19,635 nucleotides of DNA from contig JBOHUC010000004.1 of assembly GCA_050733935.1 (NCBI GenBank), positions 1-19,635 on the forward strand, in the 5' to 3' direction. Origin of the DNA: JBOHUC01 sp050733935. Its GTDB lineage: Bacteria; Eisenbacteria; RBG-16-71-46; DASYSL01. A program made the position numbers and the translations under genes. Each line of letters opens with the position of its first letter. The stretch's first letter is position 1. Positions 7,043 through 13,257 of this stretch are shown piece after piece. The notes below the pieces were generated by a model. That model searched no databases. It worked only from the letters and a program-made list of their open reading frames with translations, and was not told where the DNA came from.

Positions 7043-7897
7043 ATGAGCACACTCACCGCAGGACACACCTCGAACACGATCACCACGAAGGACGGAACGC
7101 AGATCTACTACAAGGACTGGGGCACGGGTCCGGCCGTGACTCTCTCGCATGGTTGGCCTCTGAGTGCCGACATGTGGGACGGCCAGATGCTCTTCCTCGC
7201 GCAGAACGGTTTCCGTGCGATCGCGCACGATCGGCGAGGCCACGGCCGTTCCAGCCAGGCATCCTCCGGCAACGACATGAACACCTATGCCGACGATCTG
7301 GCCGCCGTGATCGAAGCGCTCGACCTCAAGCAGGCCACGCTCGTCGGCCACTCGACGGGAGGCGGGGAAGTCACGCGCTACGTCGGTCGATATGGAACGA
7401 GCCGCGTTGCGAAGGTGGTCCTCATTTCGGCCATACCACCGGCCGTTCTCAAAGGCCCAGGCAACCCCGAAGGCGTCCCGATGGAGTTGTTCGACGCTTT
7501 CCGTGCGGCCCTCTTCAACGACCGGTCCCAGTTCTACAAGGATGTTGCGGTTCAGTTCTACGGCACCAACCGGCCGGGCGCCAAAGTGTCCCAGGCCATT
7601 CTCGATCAGTTCTGGGCCGTGAGCATGCAGTCCGGCCTCAAGAACTCCTATGACTGCCTCAAGACCATCGCCGAATCGGACTTCACCGAGGATCTCAAGA
7701 AGTTCGACGTCCCGACTCTCGTCCTTCACGGCGACGACGATCAGGTCGTTCCGATTGCGGGACACGCGGAGAAGACCGCCAAACTCGTGAAGGGCGCAAA
7801 GCTGAAGATCTATCCGGGCGCGGCGCATGGCCTCACCGCCACGCTTCAGGGCCAGATCAACGCCGACCTGCTCGCCTTCATCAAAGGAGCGGCCTGA
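7043..7897 (+). CDS. alpha/beta hydrolase, cofactor-free chloroperoxidase/esterase type
   Basis: A 284-residue cytoplasmic hydrolase. The start at 7043 follows an AGGAGG Shine-Dalgarno (7030-7035) at good spacing; the upstream in-frame extension does not look like protein. Triad: Ser104 in GHSTGG, Asp233 in HGDDDQVVP, His262 in AAHG. The N-terminal pattern TKDGTQIYYKDWGTGP and HDRRGHGRS are hallmarks of the group named non-heme chloroperoxidase, in practice esterases with promiscuous perhydrolase activity that can make peracids and oxidise halides. It is followed two bases later by an SDR gene, so the two form an operon. The natural substrate is unknown. Confidence 0.92.
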   Translation: MSTLTAGHTSNTITTKDGTQIYYKDWGTGPAVTLSHGWPLSADMWDGQMLFLAQNGFRAIAHDRRGHGRSSQASSGNDMNTYADDLAAVIEALDLKQATLVGHSTGGGEVTRYVGRYGTSRVAKVVLISAIPPAVLKGPGNPEGVPMELFDAFRAALFNDRSQFYKDVAVQFYGTNRPGAKVSQAILDQFWAVSMQSGLKNSYDCLKTIAESDFTEDLKKFDVPTLVLHGDDDQVVPIAGHAEKTAKLVKGAKLKIYPGAAHGLTATLQGQINADLLAFIKGAA

Positions 7898-7899
7898 CC

Positions 7900-8655
7900 A
7901 TGAAACTCGTCGTCATTGGCGGGACCGGACTCATCGGTTCCAAGCTCGTGACCAGGCTTCGTGAGCGCGGCCACGAAGTCGTGGCCGCGTCCCCGAACAC
8001 AGGGGTCAACACGATCACGGGGGAGGGGCTCGCCGCCGCCCTCGAGGGTGCATCCGTCGTGGTTGACGTCTCGAACTCTCCCTCGCTCGAGGGAGAAGCG
8101 GCGCTCAAGTTCTTCGAGACGTCGACCGGCAACCTGCTCGCGGCCGAAGCCGAAGCAGGGGTCAAGCATCATGTCGCTCTCTCGGTTGTCGGAACCGACC
8201 GTCTCTCCGAGAGCGGATACATGCGAGCGAAGATCGCGCAGGAGAAACTCATTCGTGGTTCGTCGATCCCTTACTCCATCGTCCACGCTACCCAGTTCTT
8301 CGAGTTCATCAAGGGCATCGCCGACGGCGCGACTGAAGGTGACACGGTGCGCCTCGCACATGTGTTGATCCAGCCCATGGCGGCGGATGATGTGGCCAAT
8401 GCGGTGTGCAGAGTCGCCACCGAATCGCCCTTGAACGGCATCGTCGAAGTGGCGGGGCCGGAGCCGTTCCGTCTCGATGAGCTGGCCCGCCGAGTCCTCG
8501 TGGCGCGCAACGATCCGCGAAAGGTCGTCGCCGACGCGGGCGCACGCTACTTCGGAGCCGAGCTGGGCGAGCGGACTCTCGTTCCGGGGGAGAACGCGCG
8601 ACTCGGGGAGACCCGTATCGAAGACTGGCTCAGCCAACCGGCGTCCGCGAGGTAG
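7900..8655 (+). CDS. NmrA-like atypical SDR / NAD(P)-binding protein
   Basis: A 251-residue Rossmann protein. The nucleotide-binding loop is GGTGLIG (residues 7-13) directly after the first strand, as in atypical short-chain dehydrogenases of the NmrA/NAD(P)H-binding type. Later landmarks are HHVALSVVGTDR, the segment around GYMRAKIAQEKL, and a C-terminal substrate-binding half. There is no classical YxxxK motif with catalytic Ser, although Y107 and K111 (YMRAK) keep that spacing. Its start lies two bases after the hydrolase stop, with the ribosome binding site (AAAGGAG) inside the end of the hydrolase gene, so translation is probably coupled. Role unknown: redox enzyme or regulatory dinucleotide sensor. 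Confidence 0.88.
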   Translation: MKLVVIGGTGLIGSKLVTRLRERGHEVVAASPNTGVNTITGEGLAAALEGASVVVDVSNSPSLEGEAALKFFETSTGNLLAAEAEAGVKHHVALSVVGTDRLSESGYMRAKIAQEKLIRGSSIPYSIVHATQFFEFIKGIADGATEGDTVRLAHVLIQPMAADDVANAVCRVATESPLNGIVEVAGPEPFRLDELARRVLVARNDPRKVVADAGARYFGAELGERTLVPGENARLGETRIEDWLSQPASAR

Positions 8656-8667
8656 GTGCGGCCGCTG

Positions 8668-9216
8668 CTAGCGGTTGGGTGCGAGCCATGGGGAGTTCAT
8701 GACGTGAAGCGCAAGGACGATGCCGCACACCCACGCGGCATGGCCGCCGAACGTCCGAAGCTGGCGTGCCCGGACCAAATAGTAGCTGCAACCTGCGACG
8801 ACGAACGCGAGCTCGAACCACCACCAGTAGGGTGTGTTCCACAGGCCGATGCCGACATGGGCGCGAGAGTGCGGCCAGAGTGCGAGATCCGACGGGTGCA
8901 TGGGTAGGTCGAGCAGGAAGTGCGAGAAGACCGCAAATCCAAGAAGGGCCGCGATCGCCTTCCCTCGTCGTAAGAAGAACAGCGCATAGAGGAGAGACCA
9001 CACGATCGCCGCGAGCAGGGAGTGGGACCAGTCGATGAAGTCCAGGGTGAAGCCTGGCGAATGACCGGGCTTCATGCTGATTCTCTCGATGCCCAGGAGC
9101 ACGAACGGTCCGAACAGGACGTCGAGCAGACCGACACCCAGAAGAAGTCCCCACGTGGGTGCCTCAGGCTTTCGGGCCTTGAGGCCGAGGCCGAGTGCAA
9201 AGTGGCCCGCGTACAT
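8668..9216 (-). CDS. YdjM-like integral membrane protein
   Basis: A 182-residue polytopic membrane protein with about four to five hydrophobic segments. It keeps the conserved polar signature of membrane-bound metal-dependent hydrolase-like proteins of the YdjM/DUF457 type: GHFALG at the N-terminus, DWSHSLL in mid-protein, and HFLLDLPMHPSD followed by an H-x-G-x-G-L-W motif. The His and Asp residues could line an intramembrane metal site. The ATG at 9216 shares its first base with the stop of a small upstream ORF (TGATG), and no own Shine-Dalgarno is visible, so it is probably translationally coupled. The C-terminus converges on the SDR gene with 12 bases between stops. Activity is not established. 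Confidence 0.75.
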   Translation of the reverse strand: MYAGHFALGLGLKARKPEAPTWGLLLGVGLLDVLFGPFVLLGIERISMKPGHSPGFTLDFIDWSHSLLAAIVWSLLYALFFLRRGKAIAALLGFAVFSHFLLDLPMHPSDLALWPHSRAHVGIGLWNTPYWWWFELAFVVAGCSYYLVRARQLRTFGGHAAWVCGIVLALHVMNSPWLAPNR

Positions 9217-9335
9217 CAGGCGATCGGTGACGCGCGCGGGCTCTTGGGTTTTCGAGGGCGATCGAGCCACGCGAGCAGGGGGACGGGAACAAGAAACCCG
9301 AGGAAGCAGAACAGAGCGAAGGACTGTGCGGTCAT
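9216..9335 (-). CDS. small membrane ORF (39 residues) coupled to the YdjM-like gene
   Basis: A short frame opening with ATG at 9335. It encodes a hydrophobic helix (about residues 5-24, FALFCFLGFLVPVPLLAW) followed by a basic tail (DRPRKPKSPR). Its stop TGA overlaps the ATG of the YdjM-like gene by one base, an arrangement typical of coupled translation. No Shine-Dalgarno precedes its ATG, which lowers confidence. It may be a small partner subunit, or a leader ORF that drives translation of the next gene. Confidence 0.5.
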   Translation of the reverse strand: MTAQSFALFCFLGFLVPVPLLAWLDRPRKPKSPRASPIA

Positions 9336-9393
9336 GGTTCGCGACGGTAGCAGTCGATCGGGCAACGCACAAACCCTGAGTTCAGCCGCGGCG

Positions 9394-9627
9394 CTACATC
9401 TTCCGCTTCAACAGCCGCATCGACGCGGCGGAGTCGCCACGTGCCATCTCGCCGCCCGGGATCGTGTCGAGCATGGAATCGCGCGCCGTGGACTCGTGCA
9501 TCGCCCGCATCGCGGACATGGAGTCGGGCATCTCCACCTGCTCGTTCATGTCCCGTTCGCGGGTGCAGCCCATGACCGTCAGCAGAGCCACCGCCACCGC
9601 CGCGGCCGCTCCCCGGATCGCCCGCAT
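9394..9627 (-). CDS. small methionine-rich lipoprotein
   Basis: A 77-residue exported protein. The signal peptide ends in a lipobox (LLTVMGC, Cys21), so a mature protein of about 57 residues would be lipid-anchored. Nine of those residues are Met, several spaced three to four apart (M33, M37, M40, M43) as on one face of a helix. A GAGGG Shine-Dalgarno lies at proper spacing, and the start is 11 bases after the stop of the molybdoenzyme gene, so it belongs to that operon. Met-rich periplasmic peptides typically bind Cu(I) or act as oxidant sinks repaired by methionine sulfoxide reductase. Both would fit an operon with an MsrP-fold enzyme and nearby copper oxidases. No named family recognised. 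Confidence 0.7.
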   Translation of the reverse strand: MRAIRGAAAAVAVALLTVMGCTRERDMNEQVEMPDSMSAMRAMHESTARDSMLDTIPGGEMARGDSAASMRLLKRKM

Positions 9628-9638
9628 TCTGGCCGCCC

Positions 9639-10352
9639 TCAAACCCCGGCGAACCACGGGTAGCCCTGGTCCTCCCAGTAGCCGCCCGGGCGGTCGACGG
9701 TGAACGTGACGCGGGTCAGGTATTTCGTGAGCTTGTAGCCAAGCTTGTGCGGCGCGTAGAGGCGAAGCGGGGCCCCGTGATCGGGCATGAGCTCGCGATC
9801 GTTGAAGCCCCACGCCAGAATCGTCTCCGGATGCAGCGCGGAGGCGAGATCCCACCCGTTGTAGTAGCCGGAATCGAACGAATCGAATCGGACGTAGCGT
9901 GCGTCGGGAAGAACCCCGGCCTGTTCGGCGATCGAGCGCAACGGCGTTCCCGTCCACGTTGCGATCGCGGACCATCCTTCGACACAGTGATGCTTCACCG
10001 TGTACGTGAGCCTGCCCAGGGAGCGAACCTGCTCGAGCTCGAGCCGGAGGGGCGTGCGCACGCGACCCGCCACTTCGAGCCGCCATGCGGGCGGGTCCTC
10101 GAGTCTCGGTGTGCGCGGGCCGATGAAGTAGCTCGGAAAACTCCGCGACCGCTTCGAAACGTCGTACTTCGGCGCGAGTCGCGTGGGCGAGAACAGGCGG
10201 GCGCTCACCGCATCGTTGAAGCGGCTGAAAGCGGTCATCCAGTCCTCCACCCGTCTTTCGTCCCGTGCGCATCCGCTCAGCAACATCCCCGCTCCGGCGG
10301 CTAGGAACGCCCGCCGGCCGAGCTGAACCCGCGGTTGTGGGTCACGGCTCAT
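9639..10352 (-). CDS. Tat-exported molybdopterin oxidoreductase (sulfite oxidase / MsrP fold)
   Basis: A 237-residue molybdenum enzyme. The N-terminus combines a twin-arginine-type motif (RRAFLAAG, residues 13-20) with a lipobox (LLSGC, Cys28), implying Tat export followed by lipid anchoring. The cofactor domain contains KHHCVEGWSAIATWTG; Cys123 is the expected molybdenum ligand. Further family signatures are the GYYNG/LHPETILAWGFN region and the DHGAPLRLYAP motif. Length matches the single-domain YedY/MsrP-type enzymes, with no dimerisation domain. The gene overlaps the b561-like gene by 11 bases, so the membrane cytochrome is its likely electron partner, analogous to MsrPQ although the cytochrome family differs. 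Substrate (methionine sulfoxide, another S- or N-oxide, or sulfite) cannot be fixed from sequence. Confidence 0.92.
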   Translation of the reverse strand: MSRDPQPRVQLGRRAFLAAGAGMLLSGCARDERRVEDWMTAFSRFNDAVSARLFSPTRLAPKYDVSKRSRSFPSYFIGPRTPRLEDPPAWRLEVAGRVRTPLRLELEQVRSLGRLTYTVKHHCVEGWSAIATWTGTPLRSIAEQAGVLPDARYVRFDSFDSGYYNGWDLASALHPETILAWGFNDRELMPDHGAPLRLYAPHKLGYKLTKYLTRVTFTVDRPGGYWEDQGYPWFAGV

Positions 10353-11067
10353 CGCTCGTGTACCTCCCCCGATAGGCGCCCGTGATCATCGCGCGAAGCG
10401 ACGCGAAATCGGCGACGAAGACGAGCACCACGTGCACGACGGTGAACGCGACGAACAGCCAGACGGTCCAGAAGTGAACGTAACGCGCGGCCTGGAAGCC
10501 ACCGAAAGCCGCCACCAGCCAGGGGAGTTGAATCGGCTTCCAGATCGCCAACCCGCTCACGACCGAGAGCGTGCCCAACAGGAGGATGAACGTGTACGCC
10601 TGTTTCTGCAGGGCATTGTGCTTGCCCTGCGGCGGATGATCGCGACGGAGGCGCAGGTAGTACTTCACCATCTCGATCGCCGGTCGGACATCGCGCGGGC
10701 GGAACAGGAGCTTCTTCCACTCGCCCGAGAACGCGAGGTACGCGAAGTAGAGGAGTCCGACCGCCATCAGCGGCCACATGAGCGTGAAGTGCCAGTTGAT
10801 CCCGCCCGCGAGCCATCCGCCCAGGCGCGACCATTCGGGGAACACTGCGTCTTGGAACGGATTTGGATAGTAGGGGCCGCCGCGTTCCCCGAAGCGTGGA
10901 TACGCGCGATAGATCTGAAGCCCGCTTGCAATCATCGCGAAGATGAGCGGAAACGCCAGCCAGTGCGTGATGCGAACCAGTGGATGATGGCGGCGGTGGG
11001 GGCGCGGCGTCCGACGGACCACTCGTGGACTCCCTTCAGGAGCGGGTTCCCTGTCCCCGACGAACAT
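10342..11067 (-). CDS. cytochrome b561-like membrane protein (b/b6 type)
   Basis: A 241-residue membrane protein with four main transmembrane helices. Candidate heme-ligand His residues sit in the helices: H35 (RITHWLAF), H93 (INWHFTLMW), H198 (RYVHFWTVW) and H212 (TVVHVVLVF). This is the layout of the bacterial cytochrome b561/Ni-hydrogenase cytochrome b family, which passes electrons between the quinone pool and a periplasmic enzyme. The overlap with the Tat-exported molybdoenzyme gene points to that partner. No clear Shine-Dalgarno precedes the ATG at 11067, and the basic N-terminal tail (residues 1-28) is poorly family-like, so the true start may be slightly downstream. It lies 60 bases after the atypical regulator gene on the same strand. 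Confidence 0.9.
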   Translation of the reverse strand: MFVGDREPAPEGSPRVVRRTPRPHRRHHPLVRITHWLAFPLIFAMIASGLQIYRAYPRFGERGGPYYPNPFQDAVFPEWSRLGGWLAGGINWHFTLMWPLMAVGLLYFAYLAFSGEWKKLLFRPRDVRPAIEMVKYYLRLRRDHPPQGKHNALQKQAYTFILLLGTLSVVSGLAIWKPIQLPWLVAAFGGFQAARYVHFWTVWLFVAFTVVHVVLVFVADFASLRAMITGAYRGRYTSDEP

Positions 11068-11127
11068 CTTGGGCGGCAGTGCGGGGTGACGTTCGGGAGT
11101 ATCCCGCTCGCGAGAATTGATCCTAGG

Positions 11128-11910
11128 TCATTGCGCGAGGAGCTGCGGATGCCGGGCGAGGAACAATCCAACCTGCAGTCGGTCCGCGAGGCCGAGTTTC
11201 TTCATGAGATGCCCGACGTGCTTCTTCACGGTCGCCTCGCTGATGCGCAATGCGGTCGAGATCTCCTTGTTCGATTGTCCCTCGCTGATCAACGCCGCGA
11301 CCTCGAGTTCACGCGCAGTGAAGTCCGTGCCTCGGATCTGCTTCTCCCCGATCGCCTCGAGCATTCGGCCCGCAGTGCTCGCGTCATACCATGCACGACC
11401 TTCGGCGATGGAGCGGATCGCGCGAAACAAGTCCTCCGGATCAGCGCTCCGACGAAGCGTTCCCATGGCTCCCCGTGCGGCCGCGAGTTGAAGGCAGTCC
11501 GTCCCGGCGGCACAGGGGAGCTCTTTCGTGGGTGAGAGGAGGCGGCGGGAGGGCGGATTGAGAACGAGGCAGTCCGTCTCCCCGCGATTCGAAAGCGCCA
11601 GGATCCTGAGAGCCGGCAACCGCGAACGGATGGCGGGAACAGCGGCGGATTGCTCCTGTCCCGGCAGATTCAGCGACAGGACGAGGACGTCCGGTTTCAG
11701 CGCCCGGCACTGATCAATGGTCTCTGGAACGTCGGCGCACTCGCCGACGACTTCAAACCCCCTTTCGCCTTCGAGCAACCGAACGATCCCGCCACGGTCG
11801 ATCGCCTGGCTGTCTGCGACGACGATTCGCACTCGCCGGGCGGGGGAAGCCGCACCCTGTCGTCCGGTCCTGGCGCGTCGCCTGATTGGGGTCTTGCCAC
11901 CGTGTACCAC
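11128..11910 (-). CDS. NarL/LuxR-type regulator with degenerate receiver domain
   Basis: A 260-residue protein with a GTG start, supported by GAGGAG six bases upstream. Residues about 27-165 follow a receiver fold and 197-260 are a LuxR-type helix-turn-helix (FTARELEVAALISEGQSNKEI, then SEATVKKHVGHLMKKLGL). The phosphoacceptor Asp is replaced by Ser79 (PDVLVLSLNLPG where DLxMPG is usual), and the acidic pair is D33-S34. Phosphorylation by a histidine kinase is therefore unlikely. About 30 extra residues (about 113-145) containing Cys114, Cys133 and Cys139 interrupt the region before GAMGTLRR. These cysteines might sense redox state or metal, but that is inference. It heads the minus-strand redox operon and diverges from the stress-protein/oxidase operon, so it could control both. 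No kinase gene is in the window. Confidence 0.9.
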   Translation of the reverse strand: MVHGGKTPIRRRARTGRQGAASPARRVRIVVADSQAIDRGGIVRLLEGERGFEVVGECADVPETIDQCRALKPDVLVLSLNLPGQEQSAAVPAIRSRLPALRILALSNRGETDCLVLNPPSRRLLSPTKELPCAAGTDCLQLAAARGAMGTLRRSADPEDLFRAIRSIAEGRAWYDASTAGRMLEAIGEKQIRGTDFTARELEVAALISEGQSNKEISTALRISEATVKKHVGHLMKKLGLADRLQVGLFLARHPQLLAQ

Positions 11911-12052
11911 CGGAGTCTCCTCGAGTCGTGGATTCGGACCGATGCGCCGACAGGTTCATATGCTACCAAAGTCCCAGCCGCGAGGCTCCAAGGGTGCCGT
12001 AGAGAGTCTTTCGCGCCGGACGGATGCTCCCCTGTGACCAGGAGGAGATCCG
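11911..12052. promoter_or_regulatory. divergent intergenic region between the regulator and the stress-protein operon
   Basis: 142 bases separate the GTG of the LuxR-type gene from the ATG of the stress-protein gene, and must carry the promoters of both divergent units. Shine-Dalgarno sequences are clear at both ends (GAGGAG facing left, AGGAGGAG facing right). I could not pick a convincing -35/-10 pair or palindromic operator by eye. Confidence 0.45.
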
Positions 12053-12535
12053 ATGAAGATTCTGCTCGCGGTGGATGGCTCGCCCGGCTCCCGGCGGGCT
12101 GTGGACTTCGTGACCCGCATCGGTTGGCCGGCGGGGAGCCGAATCATCGTTCTTGGCACGGCCCGGCTCGAAGATGGGGAGATCGAAGCAACGCCTGAGG
12201 CGGGCTCCGCTCCGTCCGATCCGGCGCAGATCCTGCGCGAGAAATCCGATCTCGCCGTCTCGCGTGCCGTGCGAACGCTCCGAGAGGCCGGTCTTTCGGC
12301 CGGGAGCCAACCCGCGTTCGGTCCCGCGCGTCCGGCCCTGATTCAAGCCACTTGCCGCGAGCGCGTCGATCTCGTTGTGATCGGGTCGTCCAGTCGCGCA
12401 GGTGTCGCCAGGCGAATGCTGCATGATGTCTCAGGCCACTTCGTAACAGATGCGCCCTGCAGTGTCCTGGTGGTCAAGCGCGAGCGCCAGGTAAGAACGA
12501 AACGGCCGCCCCTCACCGCAAAGAGAAGATCATGA
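12053..12535 (+). CDS. universal stress protein (UspA family)
   Basis: A 160-residue cytoplasmic protein with one Usp domain. It opens with MKILLAVDGSPGSRRAVDF, including the conserved Asp8, and ends with DLVVIGSSSRAGVARRML and APCSVLVVKR. The usual ATP-binding motif G-x2-G-x9-G-S/T is degenerate: G111 is kept, but the next positions are Ser114, His124 and Asp125, so it may not bind ATP. A strong AGGAGG precedes the ATG. Its stop overlaps the start of the next gene as ATGA (12532-12535). A cytoplasmic stress protein leading an operon of secreted proteins is unexpected. The basic C-terminal tail (RTKRPPLTAKRRS) is beyond the domain. Confidence 0.92.
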   Translation: MKILLAVDGSPGSRRAVDFVTRIGWPAGSRIIVLGTARLEDGEIEATPEAGSAPSDPAQILREKSDLAVSRAVRTLREAGLSAGSQPAFGPARPALIQATCRERVDLVVIGSSSRAGVARRMLHDVSGHFVTDAPCSVLVVKRERQVRTKRPPLTAKRRS

Positions 12536-13257
12536 GACGCTCCCTTGCGTTGTGCGTCGTCTTCTACGCCTCCGCTGTTCTGACGGCAGCCGCCGATGTC
12601 GCAATCATCCCCTGCGTCCGCGACAACACCCTCTTCGAGGACTCCGAGGGGGATACGAGCAGTGGCGCCGGTCCGGCCCTCTTTGCCGGACGGAACAACC
12701 AGGGGCGCACCCGGCGCGCGCTCGTCGCGTTCGATCTGGTGGGGGCTGTCCCCGCAGAGGCTCGCATCGACAGCGTCGTTCTCACTCTTTGCGTTTCGAA
12801 CGCGCCGGATTCGACGGCACGCGGTTTCTCGCTTCACCGTGCCCTTCGCGACTGGGGCGAAGGTCGGTCGTCCTCGTCCGGGGGTGCGGGTGCCCCGGCC
12901 ACCGAGGGAGACGCGACCTGGTTGCACGCCTTCTATCCCCTGATGTTGTGGGCCGAACGCGGCGGCGATTTCGATCCGGCGCCGGGCGCCACACAGATGT
13001 GCGGCGCAATCGGCACTTGCGCCTGGAGCGGTCCGGGCCTGGCCGCTGACGTTGCCGTGTGGGTGAGCAACCCCGCTGACAATCACGGATGGCTTCTCCG
13101 CGGGGACGAGGGCGGATCGCAGACGGTCCGCCGCTTCGATTCGCGTGAGGCGAGCATGTCCGTGAATCGACCGACCCTGACCATTCACTACTCCCATCTG
13201 GATCCCGTCGCCTCGAGTCGCCAAACGTGGGGCGGGCTCAAGGCCTTCTACCGATGA
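12532..13257 (+). CDS. secreted DNRLRE-domain protein
   Basis: A 241-residue exported protein. Residues 1-21 form a signal peptide. The rest is a single DNRLRE/CBM96-like beta-sandwich: RDNTLFEDSEGDTSSGAG, RRALVAFDL, VVLTLCV, the DWGEG and GDATWLHAFYP segments, and GWLLRGDE near the end. Such domains are found in cell-surface and matrix proteins and can bind polysaccharide. The start overlaps the stress-protein stop (ATGA), and its own stop overlaps the next start in the same way (13254-13257). The protein is homologous to each of the two DNRLRE domains of the next gene and may have arisen by duplication. It lacks the Cys-rich module and the FlgD-like tail, so how it is retained at the surface is unclear. 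Confidence 0.87.
   Translation: MRRSLALCVVFYASAVLTAAADVAIIPCVRDNTLFEDSEGDTSSGAGPALFAGRNNQGRTRRALVAFDLVGAVPAEARIDSVVLTLCVSNAPDSTARGFSLHRALRDWGEGRSSSSGGAGAPATEGDATWLHAFYPLMLWAERGGDFDPAPGATQMCGAIGTCAWSGPGLAADVAVWVSNPADNHGWLLRGDEGGSQTVRRFDSREASMSVNRPTLTIHYSHLDPVASSRQTWGGLKAFYR

Noticed and set aside
11094..11106. CGGGA-GTA-TCCCG hairpin between the regulator and b561 genes, as a terminator
   Set aside because: A five-bp stem without a T tract on the minus strand; not enough to call termination.
10432..11535. 367-codon plus-strand frame opposite the b561 and regulator genes
   Set aside because: It spans two well-supported minus-strand genes and their gap and has no recognisable motif.
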